Counted from the stretch's first letter, positions 16,001-23,712 are shown. The stretch: 30,787 nt of DNA from Oribacterium sp. UBA3737 (GCA_002371295.1 DFGZ01000200.1:1-30787), one strand, 5' to 3'. A program made the numbers and translations. The notes: generated by a model from the sequence alone, not told the origin.

Positions 16001-18460
16001 ATCATTAGCGACAACCAGACCACTGATAGTATGATTTCCGCCATCATAAGTACCCTTAAAATGCTTGGCTCCGGTTCCCCCGTACCCTATCGGTGTAAAG
16101 TTCTCGCCTTCAAGATCGATATCCTGTGTCTGTAGAAAGGTTTTTCCGCTTCCGTTAAGATTTGTGTCTCCATAGGTTTCCTGAGAATTGATATAAGCAG
16201 AAAGCCCGCGCAGATCATCTGCAGTCTCAATGAGATAATTACCCTTCTGATCCTTTTTGAAAAAGTGACCCCCGAGTGTTTCTCCCTGTTCATCGACTTC
16301 ATAATTAAGGGTGACAGAGCCTCCGTAATTACCGATTCCCTGCACAGTAAGTGAATACACGCCTTCTTTTGCTTCAGTTTCATCCTCCGTCCAGGTGAGA
16401 GTATAGTCTGTTCCCTCAGTTAAAGACTCACCACAGAATTTCACCTCCGGTTTATGCTTATTACGAACGGGAGCCTCACTTAACGGATAGGTATTTTCCA
16501 AGCCATTGACAGTACATACCCCATAATAGGTCTTATGATTAGAAGTATCACTATCCGGAGTATCTGATAGGATAGCATACACGCCCTCGGCAGGAATCGT
16601 TTCATAAACCCTGATGCCCTGTTCCGTACCAAAGGCAGTAACATAGTAAGCTCGGTCAAATTCATTGTTGCCATTACGATTGAATGTGCAGCTGTTATTC
16701 TCACCTGCATCAAGTTTTGAAGGAGCAAACATACAGTTGGTATAGCTGATATTTCCTATGTTCCATCCTACAAATCCGCCGTTACTGTGTGCACTTCCCG
16801 AAAATTCACCCTTGAAATCACAATTTGTAAAAGTGAGCTTGCCGCTGTCATTAACCGCTACAAAACCACCGTGTGTACCATCTCCACTGATGGATCCGTT
16901 TATGGAAACTGTACTGTGACAGTTAGTGATATTTGTATCTCCGCTGGTATGTGCAGCGATACTTGCACCGTATTTTGCTGAGGTATCTACGCTTCCGCTC
17001 ACTGTCAGATCCCTGATAGTGGCACCATCGAGATAAAGAAACGGAGCGCAGTTGTCTGTAGATGCACTAAGCTCTATATTCAGTGTATTGCCGCTGCCGA
17101 GAAAGGTTCCCTTGAACTTGTTGTCAGCGGTTCCCACACTCTCAGTGATGTTTATTTCGGTATCAAGTTTAACATACTGATTCTTATAGTCAGTTCCTGT
17201 GTTCACATGAGAAGCAAAAATTTTCCAGGCAGCATCACTGTCGATGATATAGGGTTCATTTTGGGTCCCTTTTCCTCTCAGTTCGCTGATAACTTCAAAG
17301 GACTGACTGATGCTTCCGATATAGTCTCCTTTTCCGGTAACGGTCACAGTATAGCTTCCCAAAGATGTTATGGCTGTTACTTTATCTCCATTCGGACCTA
17401 TTACCGTTACTGTATAGTCCGTGCCCTCTGTCAAAGCTTCGTCATCAAAAGTCACACCGCATACAGGCAGTGCCATGGATGCGCCTTTCATCTCATAGGC
17501 AGCCTTTAAATCTGTTGCAGCTGATCCTGGATAGTAGCAGGTATCCAGATCAAAAAACTGTATCTTTTTATATAATTTATCTGCCGCTACTTCTTCATAC
17601 CCGTAGACATATGCTCCCTGCTTTGGCTTCTCGTCTCCCCAATACCTCGTATAAGCTCGGGTCAGATTCGCCCATGTGTAAGCAAAAGTATCGAACCTTA
17701 TACCGGAACCCCTCTTAACATCAGCAGGCGCAAAAAGACAGTCAGTGATGTTTATGGTACCGCCGGAAACATTATCACCTACAAAGCCTCCACCGGCCAC
17801 AGAACTGACTGTCGAAGATTTCAGCGTGCCATGGAAGGCACAGTTCTCTATCGTCGTACTGCCGGAATCCACTCTTCCCACAAGACCGCCTATACGATCT
17901 TTTCCTATTATGTTTGAACCGACTTCACAGTTTTGAATGGTAACCTGACCTGAGGCGCAGCCTATGATGCCTCCGGAATGTGTCTTTCCGACTTTGATTT
18001 CTCCGATGACCTTAAGATTTTTTATGGTTGCCCCGTCCACATACTTGAAAGGGGCAGCATATTGAGCTCCGTCCTGATAAAAATTAATCTCCACCGTATG
18101 ATGGTTACCGTCAAAGGTTCCTTTAAATGGTTGATCCTTATCACGACCAATTAAACGAATATCATAGTCATATACAGGCGAAGTAACTTTGATATCCTTC
18201 ATGAGCTTGTAGTGCTTATCACAGTATGGCTCATAAGTACCGGAGTTATGTGTTGCCAGATGTAATGCTAAAAACTCCCAATCATCAAAGCTGTAAATCA
18301 GGTATGGATCATTCTCTGTTCCGCTTCCCTGAAGCTTTTCGACAGCAGCCCGGGATATCATGACATTCCCCGGAACCGGCACTGTGCCAAGTATCATGGC
18401 CAGTATCAAAATGATCGTAATTATTCCTTTCAGTGATACCCTGATTTCTTTATTCTGCAT
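13091..18460 (-). CDS. Large secreted modular surface protein with GLUG-type, YDG-type and cell-wall-binding repeats
   Basis: A 1789-residue protein with a signal peptide (about 1-37). Three related beta-helix regions follow, beginning near residues 41, 397 and 740, with GLUG-like repeats (GGLVGRVDSGSTTIENC) and the shared form GTENDPYLI / GTQNEPYII; each is followed by a small strand-rich unit ending YTVTVTGKGDYIG or similar. Then come Ig-like and YDG-type repeats (KEYNRNTDAVITG, KNYDGDTDAELTY), an InlB B-repeat-like unit (YDPNGGKGSMEDQ), two cysteine-containing repeats, a Ser/Asn/Asp/Gly-rich linker at about 1600-1670, and a C-terminal choline-binding-type repeat block (GWKSIDGKWYFF). No LPXTG motif is seen, so attachment is probably non-covalent via the C-terminal repeats. 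Likely an adhesin or surface-layer-associated protein; the ligand is unknown. Confidence 0.85.
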   Translation of the reverse strand: MQNKEIRVSLKGIITIILILAMILGTVPVPGNVMISRAAVEKLQGSGTENDPYLIYSFDDWEFLALHLATHNSGTYEPYCDKHYKLMKDIKVTSPVYDYDIRLIGRDKDQPFKGTFDGNHHTVEINFYQDGAQYAAPFKYVDGATIKNLKVIGEIKVGKTHSGGIIGCASGQVTIQNCEVGSNIIGKDRIGGLVGRVDSGSTTIENCAFHGTLKSSTVSSVAGGGFVGDNVSGGTINITDCLFAPADVKRGSGIRFDTFAYTWANLTRAYTRYWGDEKPKQGAYVYGYEEVAADKLYKKIQFFDLDTCYYPGSAATDLKAAYEMKGASMALPVCGVTFDDEALTEGTDYTVTVIGPNGDKVTAITSLGSYTVTVTGKGDYIGSISQSFEVISELRGKGTQNEPYIIDSDAAWKIFASHVNTGTDYKNQYVKLDTEINITESVGTADNKFKGTFLGSGNTLNIELSASTDNCAPFLYLDGATIRDLTVSGSVDTSAKYGASIAAHTSGDTNITNCHSTVSINGSISGDGTHGGFVAVNDSGKLTFTNCDFKGEFSGSAHSNGGFVGWNIGNISYTNCMFAPSKLDAGENNSCTFNRNGNNEFDRAYYVTAFGTEQGIRVYETIPAEGVYAILSDTPDSDTSNHKTYYGVCTVNGLENTYPLSEAPVRNKHKPEVKFCGESLTEGTDYTLTWTEDETEAKEGVYSLTVQGIGNYGGSVTLNYEVDEQGETLGGHFFKKDQKGNYLIETADDLRGLSAYINSQETYGDTNLNGSGKTFLQTQDIDLEGENFTPIGYGGTGAKHFKGTYDGGNHTISGLVVANDNPSYPIGLFGQFSGKAIQNVRLLNPSLICSSRGNGEYAGSVAGDIFLGSVENCLVINAKVTNGKEKKAGAIAGINDRATVDNCFFYDGNETGLPGVGAENKVKVNIYSRIYRVIPGENLDVSDVDNGENPKGSFYIESGDDAGYYCKEGTTVSVKAAAFSGRLLKAVSCYDKEGKKLEPEVTESNGIFSFVMPAQDVEVKGEFDNLPDAGVSIGEGTKLEKTYGDVFTLTAKAEKNGTNGKWTWKCSDETAVKVTADEADQDKASITVLKASEEPVTITVSYVSDATGGEAELELTAKKKQIRITGLSVSDKEYNRNTDAVITGTAVLDGKLESDDLSITGGKASFEDVKAGKNKKVTFSGYVLSGKSAENYTLLQPEDVYAEITKKEITVSGIKAKDKNYDGDTDAELTYNEVSFDGICEGDKLLVTAKGKFDDENVGKDKPVTISDLTLGGDDSENYVLSESGQQTETTANIKPQGTIPGDLLKTSVYLEAKEGKTAGVSYKLPDGAVYGDVTNENDEFFTVSTEDGLMLTAVKSWTEEEWSFDDTKTFTVSVENALNYENYTLTVTVIPTEKQPDTWTISYDPNGGKGSMEDQKVTEGTSVKLRAHTFTNEDHSFSGWNTKNDGSGDGYKDCDEISPSGDLKLYAQWKKTEKHRHELVLVERTEPGCETEGNIAYYRCDDDSCDKWFEDAVGSVEITDRKSVILSPLGHKWDKGVVTKEPTFTSTGIRTYTCLRDSSHIKTETIPKKQAVHNDNYDDNDDDSGNINSSENSSKDSSGDGGNNSGSGNRNSSNDSSDDSDDSGNDSVSSSKTTSGAGGSGSGIANSDSMVLGAVRQMTEKPESNTSELSDIGGTWTLINGRWVYIKSDGTVARNEWLNLEYNGVRSWYFFGAEGGMSTGWITWNDKAYYLIPDSDGWMGRMATGWKSIDGKWYFFEKEQGDMLRGVKTPDGFMVDENGVWVERITGR

Positions 18461-18527
18461 GATTTTCCCCCACTCTGCTCATCTATACTAGAATAATGTT
18501 GAGCATCAAAAAGCCTCTTTCTGAATT

Positions 18528-18544
18528 ACAGTTTCTATAACTGT
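18528..18544. promoter_or_regulatory. Dyad in the leader of the surface-protein gene
   Basis: ACAGTT-TCTAT-AACTGT is a perfect six-base dyad about 70 bases before the start codon and just inside the predicted transcript. Confidence 0.35.
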
Positions 18545-18576
18545 CCAAAAAATAAAAGCATTTCAGCGCCTTATAT

Positions 18577-18607
18577 GATAGTACCACTATCACCAATATT
18601 TTTTCAA
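18577..18607 (-). promoter_or_regulatory. Promoter of the surface-protein gene with overlapping palindrome
   Basis: On the minus strand TTGAAA (18602-18607), an 18-base spacer and TACTAT (18578-18583). The -10 element is embedded in GATAGT-ACC-ACTATC (18577-18591), a perfect dyad suited to a repressor site. The predicted leader is about 110 bases. Confidence 0.5.
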
Positions 18608-18674
18608 TTAAGACTTGTAATAATAATTGAGATTTTAATTTTTTATTGAACTAAGGACAGGATTACAGTCAGAG

Positions 18675-18724
18675 AAAAAGCTCAAGGGGCAGGTCAACGA
18701 TTTGGTTGACCTGCCCCTTGAGCT
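18675..18724 (-). terminator. Strong terminator after treC
   Basis: A perfect 20-base inverted repeat whose arms begin AGCTCAAGGGGCAGG, with a six-base loop, is followed on the minus strand by TTTTTCTC. It ends the kamA-treB'-treC unit. The 295-base gap between treC and the surface-protein start holds this and the promoter above. Confidence 0.9.
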
Positions 18725-18755
18725 GAAAATAATAGTTCTATGTATTTCCTTCCTA

Positions 18756-20444
18756 TCAATTCGAAAATACCAAAAACTCATACGGACATAATTTTATATT
18801 CTTTTCACTCAGTATTCTATCAGTCTTTTTCTGTTCCGATGCATCTCCTTCATCGGCTGTATAGTTCCGTAAAATGATTTTACATCCCCTGATGTCTTCG
18901 GTCTGTATGCCGGAAAGCGGCATGTTAACCTCTTCTCCTGACAAGTTTCCGTATATAATCATTTTCCGGTTTCCGAAAGTCCTCTTGTAGCATATTACCT
19001 GCTCAGGCACATCAGTATCAAAGCTGATATCTCCATCAGCGATAATCGGCATTTCCTTTCGAAGAGCTATGAGCTTCTTATAGAAGTTAAGTATGGAATC
19101 CTCATCCTGAAGTTCGGCCTTCACTGTCATTTCCTGACGGTTTTCCGGCGCCTTGATCCATGGCGTTCCATCTGTGAAACCATAATTCAGAGCCTTGTCC
19201 CATTGCATGGGAGTGCGACCGTTGTCTCTGGATCTTTCATCTATGACATACAGAGCTTCGGAATCAGATAAACCTCTGGATTTCAGAATCTCAAAGTAGT
19301 TCAGGCTTTCCACATCCCGGTAGTCCGAGATACTTCCGTAGTGAGCATTGAGCATCCCTATCTCCTCTCCCTGATAAACATAGGGAGTACCCCTCATGAG
19401 ATGTATTATTCCGGCAAAAAGCTTTCCGGATTGTTTCCAATATTTATCTTCATCCCCGAAACGGGAGATGGTCCTGGGCTGATCGTGGTTCGTCCAGAAT
19501 ACCGCATTCCATCCGCCTGCTGCAGACATCCCCTCCTGCCAGGTCTTAAGGAGCTGCTTCAGCTCCATCAAGTCCGCAGGCTTCAGAGCCCACTTATCTC
19601 CGTTTTTGTAGTCAACCTTCAGGTGATGGAAGCTGAACACCATGGAGAGCTCCTTTTCACCCGGGTTCGAATACCTGATACAGTTTTCAAGAGTCGTGGA
19701 TGACATCTCTCCTACAGTGATCATATCTTCAATCCCGGTGTCACGAACCAGCTCCTTGAGATACTCATGGATTCTGGGCCCATCGGTGTAGAATCTTCTG
19801 CCATCTCCCTCTGTATCATCCTGCAAAATCTCAGGTTTGGATACGAGATTGATGACATCGAAACGGAATCCATTCACACCCTTACGTTTCCAGAACCTGA
19901 CGATGTCCTTCAGTTCCTCCCGGACCTTGACATTATCCCAGTTAAGATCAGCCTGAGTCACATCAAAAAGGTGCAGATACCATTTTCCGAGGCTTTCCAC
20001 ATATTCCCAGGCACTTCCTCCGAATTTGGACTGCCAGTTAGTGGGCGGAGCATCAGGTGTTCCATCAACAAATTTGTAGTAATCCTGATAGTACCTGTCA
20101 CCCGTCAATGCCTTCTGAAACCACGTATGTTCAGTAGATGTATGATTGAACACCATATCCAGCATGATGCCGATTCCCCTGTCATGTGCCTGTCTTGAAA
20201 GCTCTTCAAAGTCCGACATGGTTCCGAATCGCTCATCAACCTTCCTGTAATCCGCGATATCATAGCCATTATCACGTTGTGGCGAAACAAAAAACGGAGT
20301 TATCCATATATAGTCTGTTCCCAGATCCTTAAGGTAATCCAGACGGGCAGTGATACCTCTCAGATCCCCTATTCCGTCTCCATCCGTATCATAAAAGGAT
20401 CTAGGATATATCTGATAAACTACCTTGTCCCCGAAAGATGACAT
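18756..20444 (-). CDS. treC: Trehalose-6-phosphate hydrolase (GH13)
   Basis: A 562-residue cytoplasmic GH13 enzyme that cleaves trehalose 6-phosphate to glucose and glucose 6-phosphate. The family regions are all present: region I DMVFNHTS, region II GFRFDVINL (nucleophile Asp), region III VGEMSS (acid/base Glu) and region IV NHDQPR. The segments TNWQSKFGGSAWEY, YLHLFDVTQADLNWDN, GEKELSMVFSFHHLKVDY and DYRDVESLNYFE follow E. coli TreC almost word for word, separating it from oligo-1,6-glucosidases. GGAGGG sits just before the ATG, inside the last codons of the treB remnant. The gene is intact although its PTS permease next door is broken, so its substrate supply is in doubt. Confidence 0.9.
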   Translation of the reverse strand: MSSFGDKVVYQIYPRSFYDTDGDGIGDLRGITARLDYLKDLGTDYIWITPFFVSPQRDNGYDIADYRKVDERFGTMSDFEELSRQAHDRGIGIMLDMVFNHTSTEHTWFQKALTGDRYYQDYYKFVDGTPDAPPTNWQSKFGGSAWEYVESLGKWYLHLFDVTQADLNWDNVKVREELKDIVRFWKRKGVNGFRFDVINLVSKPEILQDDTEGDGRRFYTDGPRIHEYLKELVRDTGIEDMITVGEMSSTTLENCIRYSNPGEKELSMVFSFHHLKVDYKNGDKWALKPADLMELKQLLKTWQEGMSAAGGWNAVFWTNHDQPRTISRFGDEDKYWKQSGKLFAGIIHLMRGTPYVYQGEEIGMLNAHYGSISDYRDVESLNYFEILKSRGLSDSEALYVIDERSRDNGRTPMQWDKALNYGFTDGTPWIKAPENRQEMTVKAELQDEDSILNFYKKLIALRKEMPIIADGDISFDTDVPEQVICYKRTFGNRKMIIYGNLSGEEVNMPLSGIQTEDIRGCKIILRNYTADEGDASEQKKTDRILSEKNIKLCPYEFLVFSN

Positions 20445-21066
20445 TTAATTCCCTCCAACTACAACTGCCATGACCGTATCCTTCTTTACTGCAGCAGCCT
20501 CTGATGAAACAGTCTCTGATTCCAATGTCTCTGCTGACGCTGCACCATCTTCACCGTAAAGCTCCGAAGCCGTAAGTTTTTCTTTCCTACCACTACAGTG
20601 AGACAGAAAGGAACAGCTATGGCAACCAGCATAGCCAGTGCGAAAATTCCCATATATCTGGTCTGTATGGAAAGGATTCCCGGGATACCGCCTACACCTA
20701 TCGAATTAGCCATTACTCCGCTTCCTACAGAGATCACTGCCGCTATGCAGGAACCTGCCATGGCACTGAAGAAGGGGAAGCCGTACTTAAGGTTTACACC
20801 GAACATGGCCGGCTCTGTTACTCCAAGATAGCAGGAGATACAAGCAGGTATGGATACTTCCTGGGTCTTTGCATTTTTCTTCTGAAGGTAGATCATTCCG
20901 AGAACCGCTGAGCCCTGAGCGATGTTTGAAAGGGCGATCATTGGCCAGAGAATGGTACCTCCGAAGTCAGCCACAAGCTGAGTGTCGATAGCATTGGTCA
21001 TATGATGAAGTCCGGTGATAACAAGCGGCGCATAGAGGAAACCGAAGACACCCCTTATACCTATTT
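20445..21066 (-). pseudogene. treB: treB remnant: C-terminal part of a trehalose PTS EIIC, 5'-deleted and frameshifted
   Basis: The frame encodes FLYAPLVITGLHHMTNAIDTQL, LWPMIALSNIAQGSAVLG, ACISCYLGVTEPAMFGVNLKYGFPF and GGIPGILSIQ, typical of the C-terminal half of glucose-superfamily PTS EIIC of the trehalose type. The EIIB domain and the first half of EIIC (roughly 270 residues) are absent: the sequence joins directly onto the stop codon of kamA near 21061. At an A-tract (about 20577-20585) the frame shifts; with one base added it reads KLTASELYGEDGAASAE onward and its stop (20445-20447) abuts the treC ATG. The double damage means no functional permease. The expected EIIA-like end is also missing or very short. 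Confidence 0.85.
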
Positions 21067-22173
21067 CCGGCTGCAAAGCTCCGTATCAAGCCACGTGGTT
21101 TCGTCGTCTATATCAGCACTGAAGATTCTTGACCTGTCCTCCGGATACTTGTTCTGATGGAACTTGAAAAGCATTTTACCTTCCTCAGATTCCCCCAGTA
21201 TCTCTATCTTTCCAAGAGGGTGGCTCATGGCATATCTCACACTTTTTCCTATACCGTTCTGCAGAGCCTTTGCCTCATCAACTATCCTTACTCCCTGTCG
21301 CAGCGGAACCTGAAAATGTCCCTTTACGCCGGTAACCGGACGACACTGGAAGATATAATAGGGCACTACTTCCATTCTGGTGAGTCCCCTGAGAAGTTCA
21401 CCAAGAACCTCAGGATCATCATTGACCCCGCGAAGAAGAACCGTCTGATTTCTTACCTGTATGCCCCGGCACTGCAGAGCCTTAACAGCTCGGATGGATT
21501 CTTCAGTGATTTCCCGTGGATGGTTAAACTGAGTAACAACATATAAAGGCTTAACCCCCGCATACTCAGACAAAAGTGAAAGAAGCTCTTCATCCTCATA
21601 TATCCTCTTTGGAAAAGTCACAGGTACTCTGGAGCCGAATCTGATAAAATCAAGATTTTTATTTGCCGAAAACTCTTTCAGGTATCGGGCAATGATCGCA
21701 TTGGGATTCATCAGTGCATCTCCGCCGGTAATGAGTACATTTGTGATTTCCGGATGAGCATGTACATATTCCGCCGCTTCATCCACCTTCTTGTTAAGTT
21801 CAGCATCCGATAGTCCCACAAGACGCTTCCGAAAACAATGCCTACAATACATGGCACAGACATTGGTGGACAGGATCAATGCCGTCTGCCTGTACTTATG
21901 CTGCACTCCCTCCCACTTTGTGTTTTCACTTTCACCGCTGGTGTCGAAGCTTCCCTCCTGCAAAAGTTCTTCTTCTGACGGAATACACATCTTAGCAATG
22001 GGATCTTCAGGATCCTTTAAGTCGATGAGTGAAAAATAGTAGGGTGTGATCATCATAGGAAAACGTGAAATGATACTCCAGTATTTGTCACGATCTTCAT
22101 CAGGAAGCTTAAGCGCATCACACAGTTGGTCAGCTGTCGTAATACAGTTTTTCAATTCTTTCTGCCATTCCAT
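21061..22173 (-). CDS. KamA-family radical SAM protein (lysine 2,3-aminomutase-like)
   Basis: A 370-residue radical SAM enzyme. The [4Fe-4S] ligands are Cys in CAMYCRHC at about residue 103-111, followed by the KamA signature ITGGDALM, and RFGSRVPVTFP, VVTQFNHPREIT and VRNQTVLLRGVND, which line the PLP and SAM sites. KamA enzymes move the alpha-amino group of lysine to the beta carbon; family members also act on other amino acids or on elongation factor P lysine. This copy is shorter than classical clostridial LAM (about 416) and lacks a clear C-terminal zinc-binding Cys cluster, so the exact substrate is open. AAGGGG before ATG at 22173 fixes the start; the GTG 15 bases upstream is less likely. 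It heads the unit kamA-treB'-treC. The stop codon lies at the deletion junction with treB, so its last residues may be altered. Confidence 0.82.
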   Translation of the reverse strand: MEWQKELKNCITTADQLCDALKLPDEDRDKYWSIISRFPMMITPYYFSLIDLKDPEDPIAKMCIPSEEELLQEGSFDTSGESENTKWEGVQHKYRQTALILSTNVCAMYCRHCFRKRLVGLSDAELNKKVDEAAEYVHAHPEITNVLITGGDALMNPNAIIARYLKEFSANKNLDFIRFGSRVPVTFPKRIYEDEELLSLLSEYAGVKPLYVVTQFNHPREITEESIRAVKALQCRGIQVRNQTVLLRGVNDDPEVLGELLRGLTRMEVVPYYIFQCRPVTGVKGHFQVPLRQGVRIVDEAKALQNGIGKSVRYAMSHPLGKIEILGESEEGKMLFKFHQNKYPEDRSRIFSADIDDETTWLDTELCSRK

Positions 22174-22274
22174 CTCATACCCCTTCACTTTATTAAATTT
22201 TCAGTCTTTGTCACGAACCATAAGCTTTATGTAAACTATTAAAGTTACGTCAAAAAGCTTAATATTATATATAA

Positions 22275-22304
22275 ATAATATCCGATTTAAGGGTATATGG
22301 TCAA
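22275..22304 (-). promoter_or_regulatory. Promoter of kamA (shared-promoter copy 1)
   Basis: On the minus strand TTGACC (22299-22304), an 18-base spacer and TATTAT (22275-22280). The spacer, ATATACCCTTAAATCGGA, is almost identical to that of the promoter at 23424-23453, differing at one base, and the identity extends a few bases beyond both hexamers. This degree of spacer conservation suggests a regulator binding between -35 and -10. Confidence 0.65.
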
Positions 22305-22361
22305 TGGAACGCGTTATGTATGACAGATAAAACAGAGACTATAAATGAATCCTTAAAACAG

Positions 22362-22399
22362 AAAAAGACTTTTCTCCGGCTATGAGCCAAAGAAAAGTC
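22362..22399 (-). terminator. Terminator of the seven-helix protein gene
   Basis: On the minus strand GACTTTTCT pairs with AGAAAAGTC, with an inner GGC/GCC pairing in the loop, and is followed by TTTTTCTG, 19 bases past the stop. Confidence 0.85.
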
Positions 22400-22417
22400 T
22401 CAACCACTACTATTTTT

Positions 22418-23338
22418 TTACCCAAGAATCCATCTCACAAGCCTGAGATGATGAATGATCACTATACCAACATCCATAAAAATATGCGCTATCAGAGTCG
22501 ATACAAGCACACCGTTTGACTTCCAGAGAAATCCGCTGTTGAACCCGTACCAGATGGTGAAGCCGGAATATGCAATCATCAAAAACAATATGGGCAGGTT
22601 TTTCCAGATACTGCCGATATCTCCTCTGAAATTCTCCCATGTTACATCAAAATAAAACAGTCTTCCGATAACCATCATTACAAAATATATGATGATGCTT
22701 CCGTAATTCGGACTTTGGTAGATAAAGCAAATATATACAAGTATCAGAATTACATATATAGAACTCAGAAGCCTTATGCCGGCGCGCTGCTTCGCATCTA
22801 TATATCTGAGCCTCACAAGCAGCCGGTCAAAAATCCGGTTCATGATCATGGAAACCACAAGAAATGCCACCAGAATCCAGTCCTTGTAGGTATCCCATAT
22901 AATATGTACTTCCCTTAGATTGATGCGGTCATTGATGATGTAGTACAGACTTAGCAACAGCAGCATGGCAGTGCTTGCAAAGGCCATCTCATAGAAAGAC
23001 TCTATAAACGCAAAGGGCCTTATGTCAATTTGCCGATGCAATAAAGACCGGCTGCCTCTTGACCTGCTTCTGAAGTGTCGTAACCGCCTTCTGTCCATGT
23101 CAGGTGCCTCTTCTTCAGAATAAACCTCATTCACATATACTCTGTCCGGATCATAAGTATCCATATCAGATTCATCAATATACTCGCCCTCAGAGCTCGT
23201 CCTGTCCAGCTCTTTTCTGATCCTTGCAATGATGAGGATTATTCCCATAACAACCAGCAGTGCCGCAAAGCATACCAGAAAGTATGGAACAGCTTTCTCC
23301 ATATCAAAATAATGTTCTGCGTATTCCTGAAATTCCAT
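22418..23338 (-). CDS. Seven-helix membrane protein, function unknown
   Basis: A 306-residue protein. A first membrane helix (about 16-40) is followed by a roughly 70-residue cytoplasmic loop that is first acidic (DESDMDTYDPD, SEEEAPD) and then strongly basic (residues 83-98, RRRLRHFRSRSRGSRS); six more helices lie at about 114-135, 153-170, 190-207, 212-230, 248-267 and 277-300. I do not recognise a family. The charge-switch linker looks like an anionic-lipid or nucleic-acid contacting region, but this is only suggestive. It is monocistronic, with its own terminator, a hairpin in its leader (23361-23419) and a promoter shared in sequence with kamA. RBS is GAGAG, weak. Confidence 0.75.
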   Translation of the reverse strand: MEFQEYAEHYFDMEKAVPYFLVCFAALLVVMGIILIIARIRKELDRTSSEGEYIDESDMDTYDPDRVYVNEVYSEEEAPDMDRRRLRHFRSRSRGSRSLLHRQIDIRPFAFIESFYEMAFASTAMLLLLSLYYIINDRINLREVHIIWDTYKDWILVAFLVVSMIMNRIFDRLLVRLRYIDAKQRAGIRLLSSIYVILILVYICFIYQSPNYGSIIIYFVMMVIGRLFYFDVTWENFRGDIGSIWKNLPILFLMIAYSGFTIWYGFNSGFLWKSNGVLVSTLIAHIFMDVGIVIIHHLRLVRWILG

Positions 23339-23360
23339 ATAACTCTCTTTTCAAAATAAA

Positions 23361-23419
23361 CTTCTGATGTAAGTGTCAGAATTCGTTTTAATGTCTTCAT
23401 GACACTTATATCATTATAT
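23361..23419. repeat. Dispersed motif as a long inverted repeat (leader hairpin)
   Basis: TGATGTAAGTGTCA (23365-23378) and TGACACTTATATCA (23400-23413) pair over 13 of 14 positions around a 21-base loop. This is the clearest inverted pair of the dispersed motif. It lies directly downstream of the promoter at 23424-23453, so the transcript of the seven-helix protein gene would begin with this hairpin. Confidence 0.6.
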
Positions 23420-23423
23420 TGAA

Positions 23424-23453
23424 ATAATATCCGATTTAAGGGGATATGGTCAA
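23424..23453 (-). promoter_or_regulatory. Promoter of the seven-helix protein gene (shared-promoter copy 2)
   Basis: On the minus strand TTGACC (23448-23453), an 18-base spacer ATATCCCCTTAAATCGGA and TATTAT (23424-23429). See copy 1 at 22275-22304. The copies stand 1149 bases apart and both point left. Confidence 0.65.
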
Positions 23454-23636
23454 TGAAATTGGGCTTACAAAAAATGAGTCATATCCATAAAAGAATCTAA
23501 CTCAAAGTATCTTAACTAAATGGCATTGGATGTGAACATTTACTTAATAGCCAGCGGTATTTTGCATTTTGTGCCTGCCGTTGAAAAAAAGCTGAATTTA
23601 AATTATCATTTACCAACAAAGAGGCTCACTGTATAC

Positions 23637-23695
23637 GGTCAGCCGTTGATTAGTTGTATTAAGATAACCGCTCAGCCTTAGCGGCGGTTTTTTAT
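23637..23695 (+). terminator. Intrinsic terminator in the leader of the permease genes (possible attenuator)
   Basis: ACCGCT (from 23668) pairs with AGCGG-C-GGT and is followed by TTTTTTATA, ending about 18 bases before the first permease start. A small ACGG-TCAG-CCGT hairpin precedes it at 23637-23648. A terminator inside a leader suggests either transcription attenuation or the end of a small upstream transcript. The 253 bases from 23460 to 23712 otherwise hold a 53-codon ORF (23520-23681) without a ribosome binding site, whose stop falls in the hairpin; I do not call it a gene. Confidence 0.6.
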
Positions 23696-23712
23696 AGGGG
23701 GCAAGAAGACTA

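Noticed and set aside
18756..20444. Assignment as oligo-1,6-glucosidase or general alpha-glucosidase
   Set aside because: The sequence follows TreC in long TreC-specific segments and abuts a trehalose-type PTS remnant.
23520..23681. 53-residue ORF (MALDVNIYLIASGILHF...) before the permease genes
   Set aside because: No ribosome binding site, no recognised family, and its end is part of the terminator hairpin; kept only as a possible leader peptide in the findings.
23637..23712. T-box or other known riboswitch before the permease genes
   Set aside because: No T-box sequence, specifier loop or other conserved riboswitch core is visible; only a terminator and a small hairpin.
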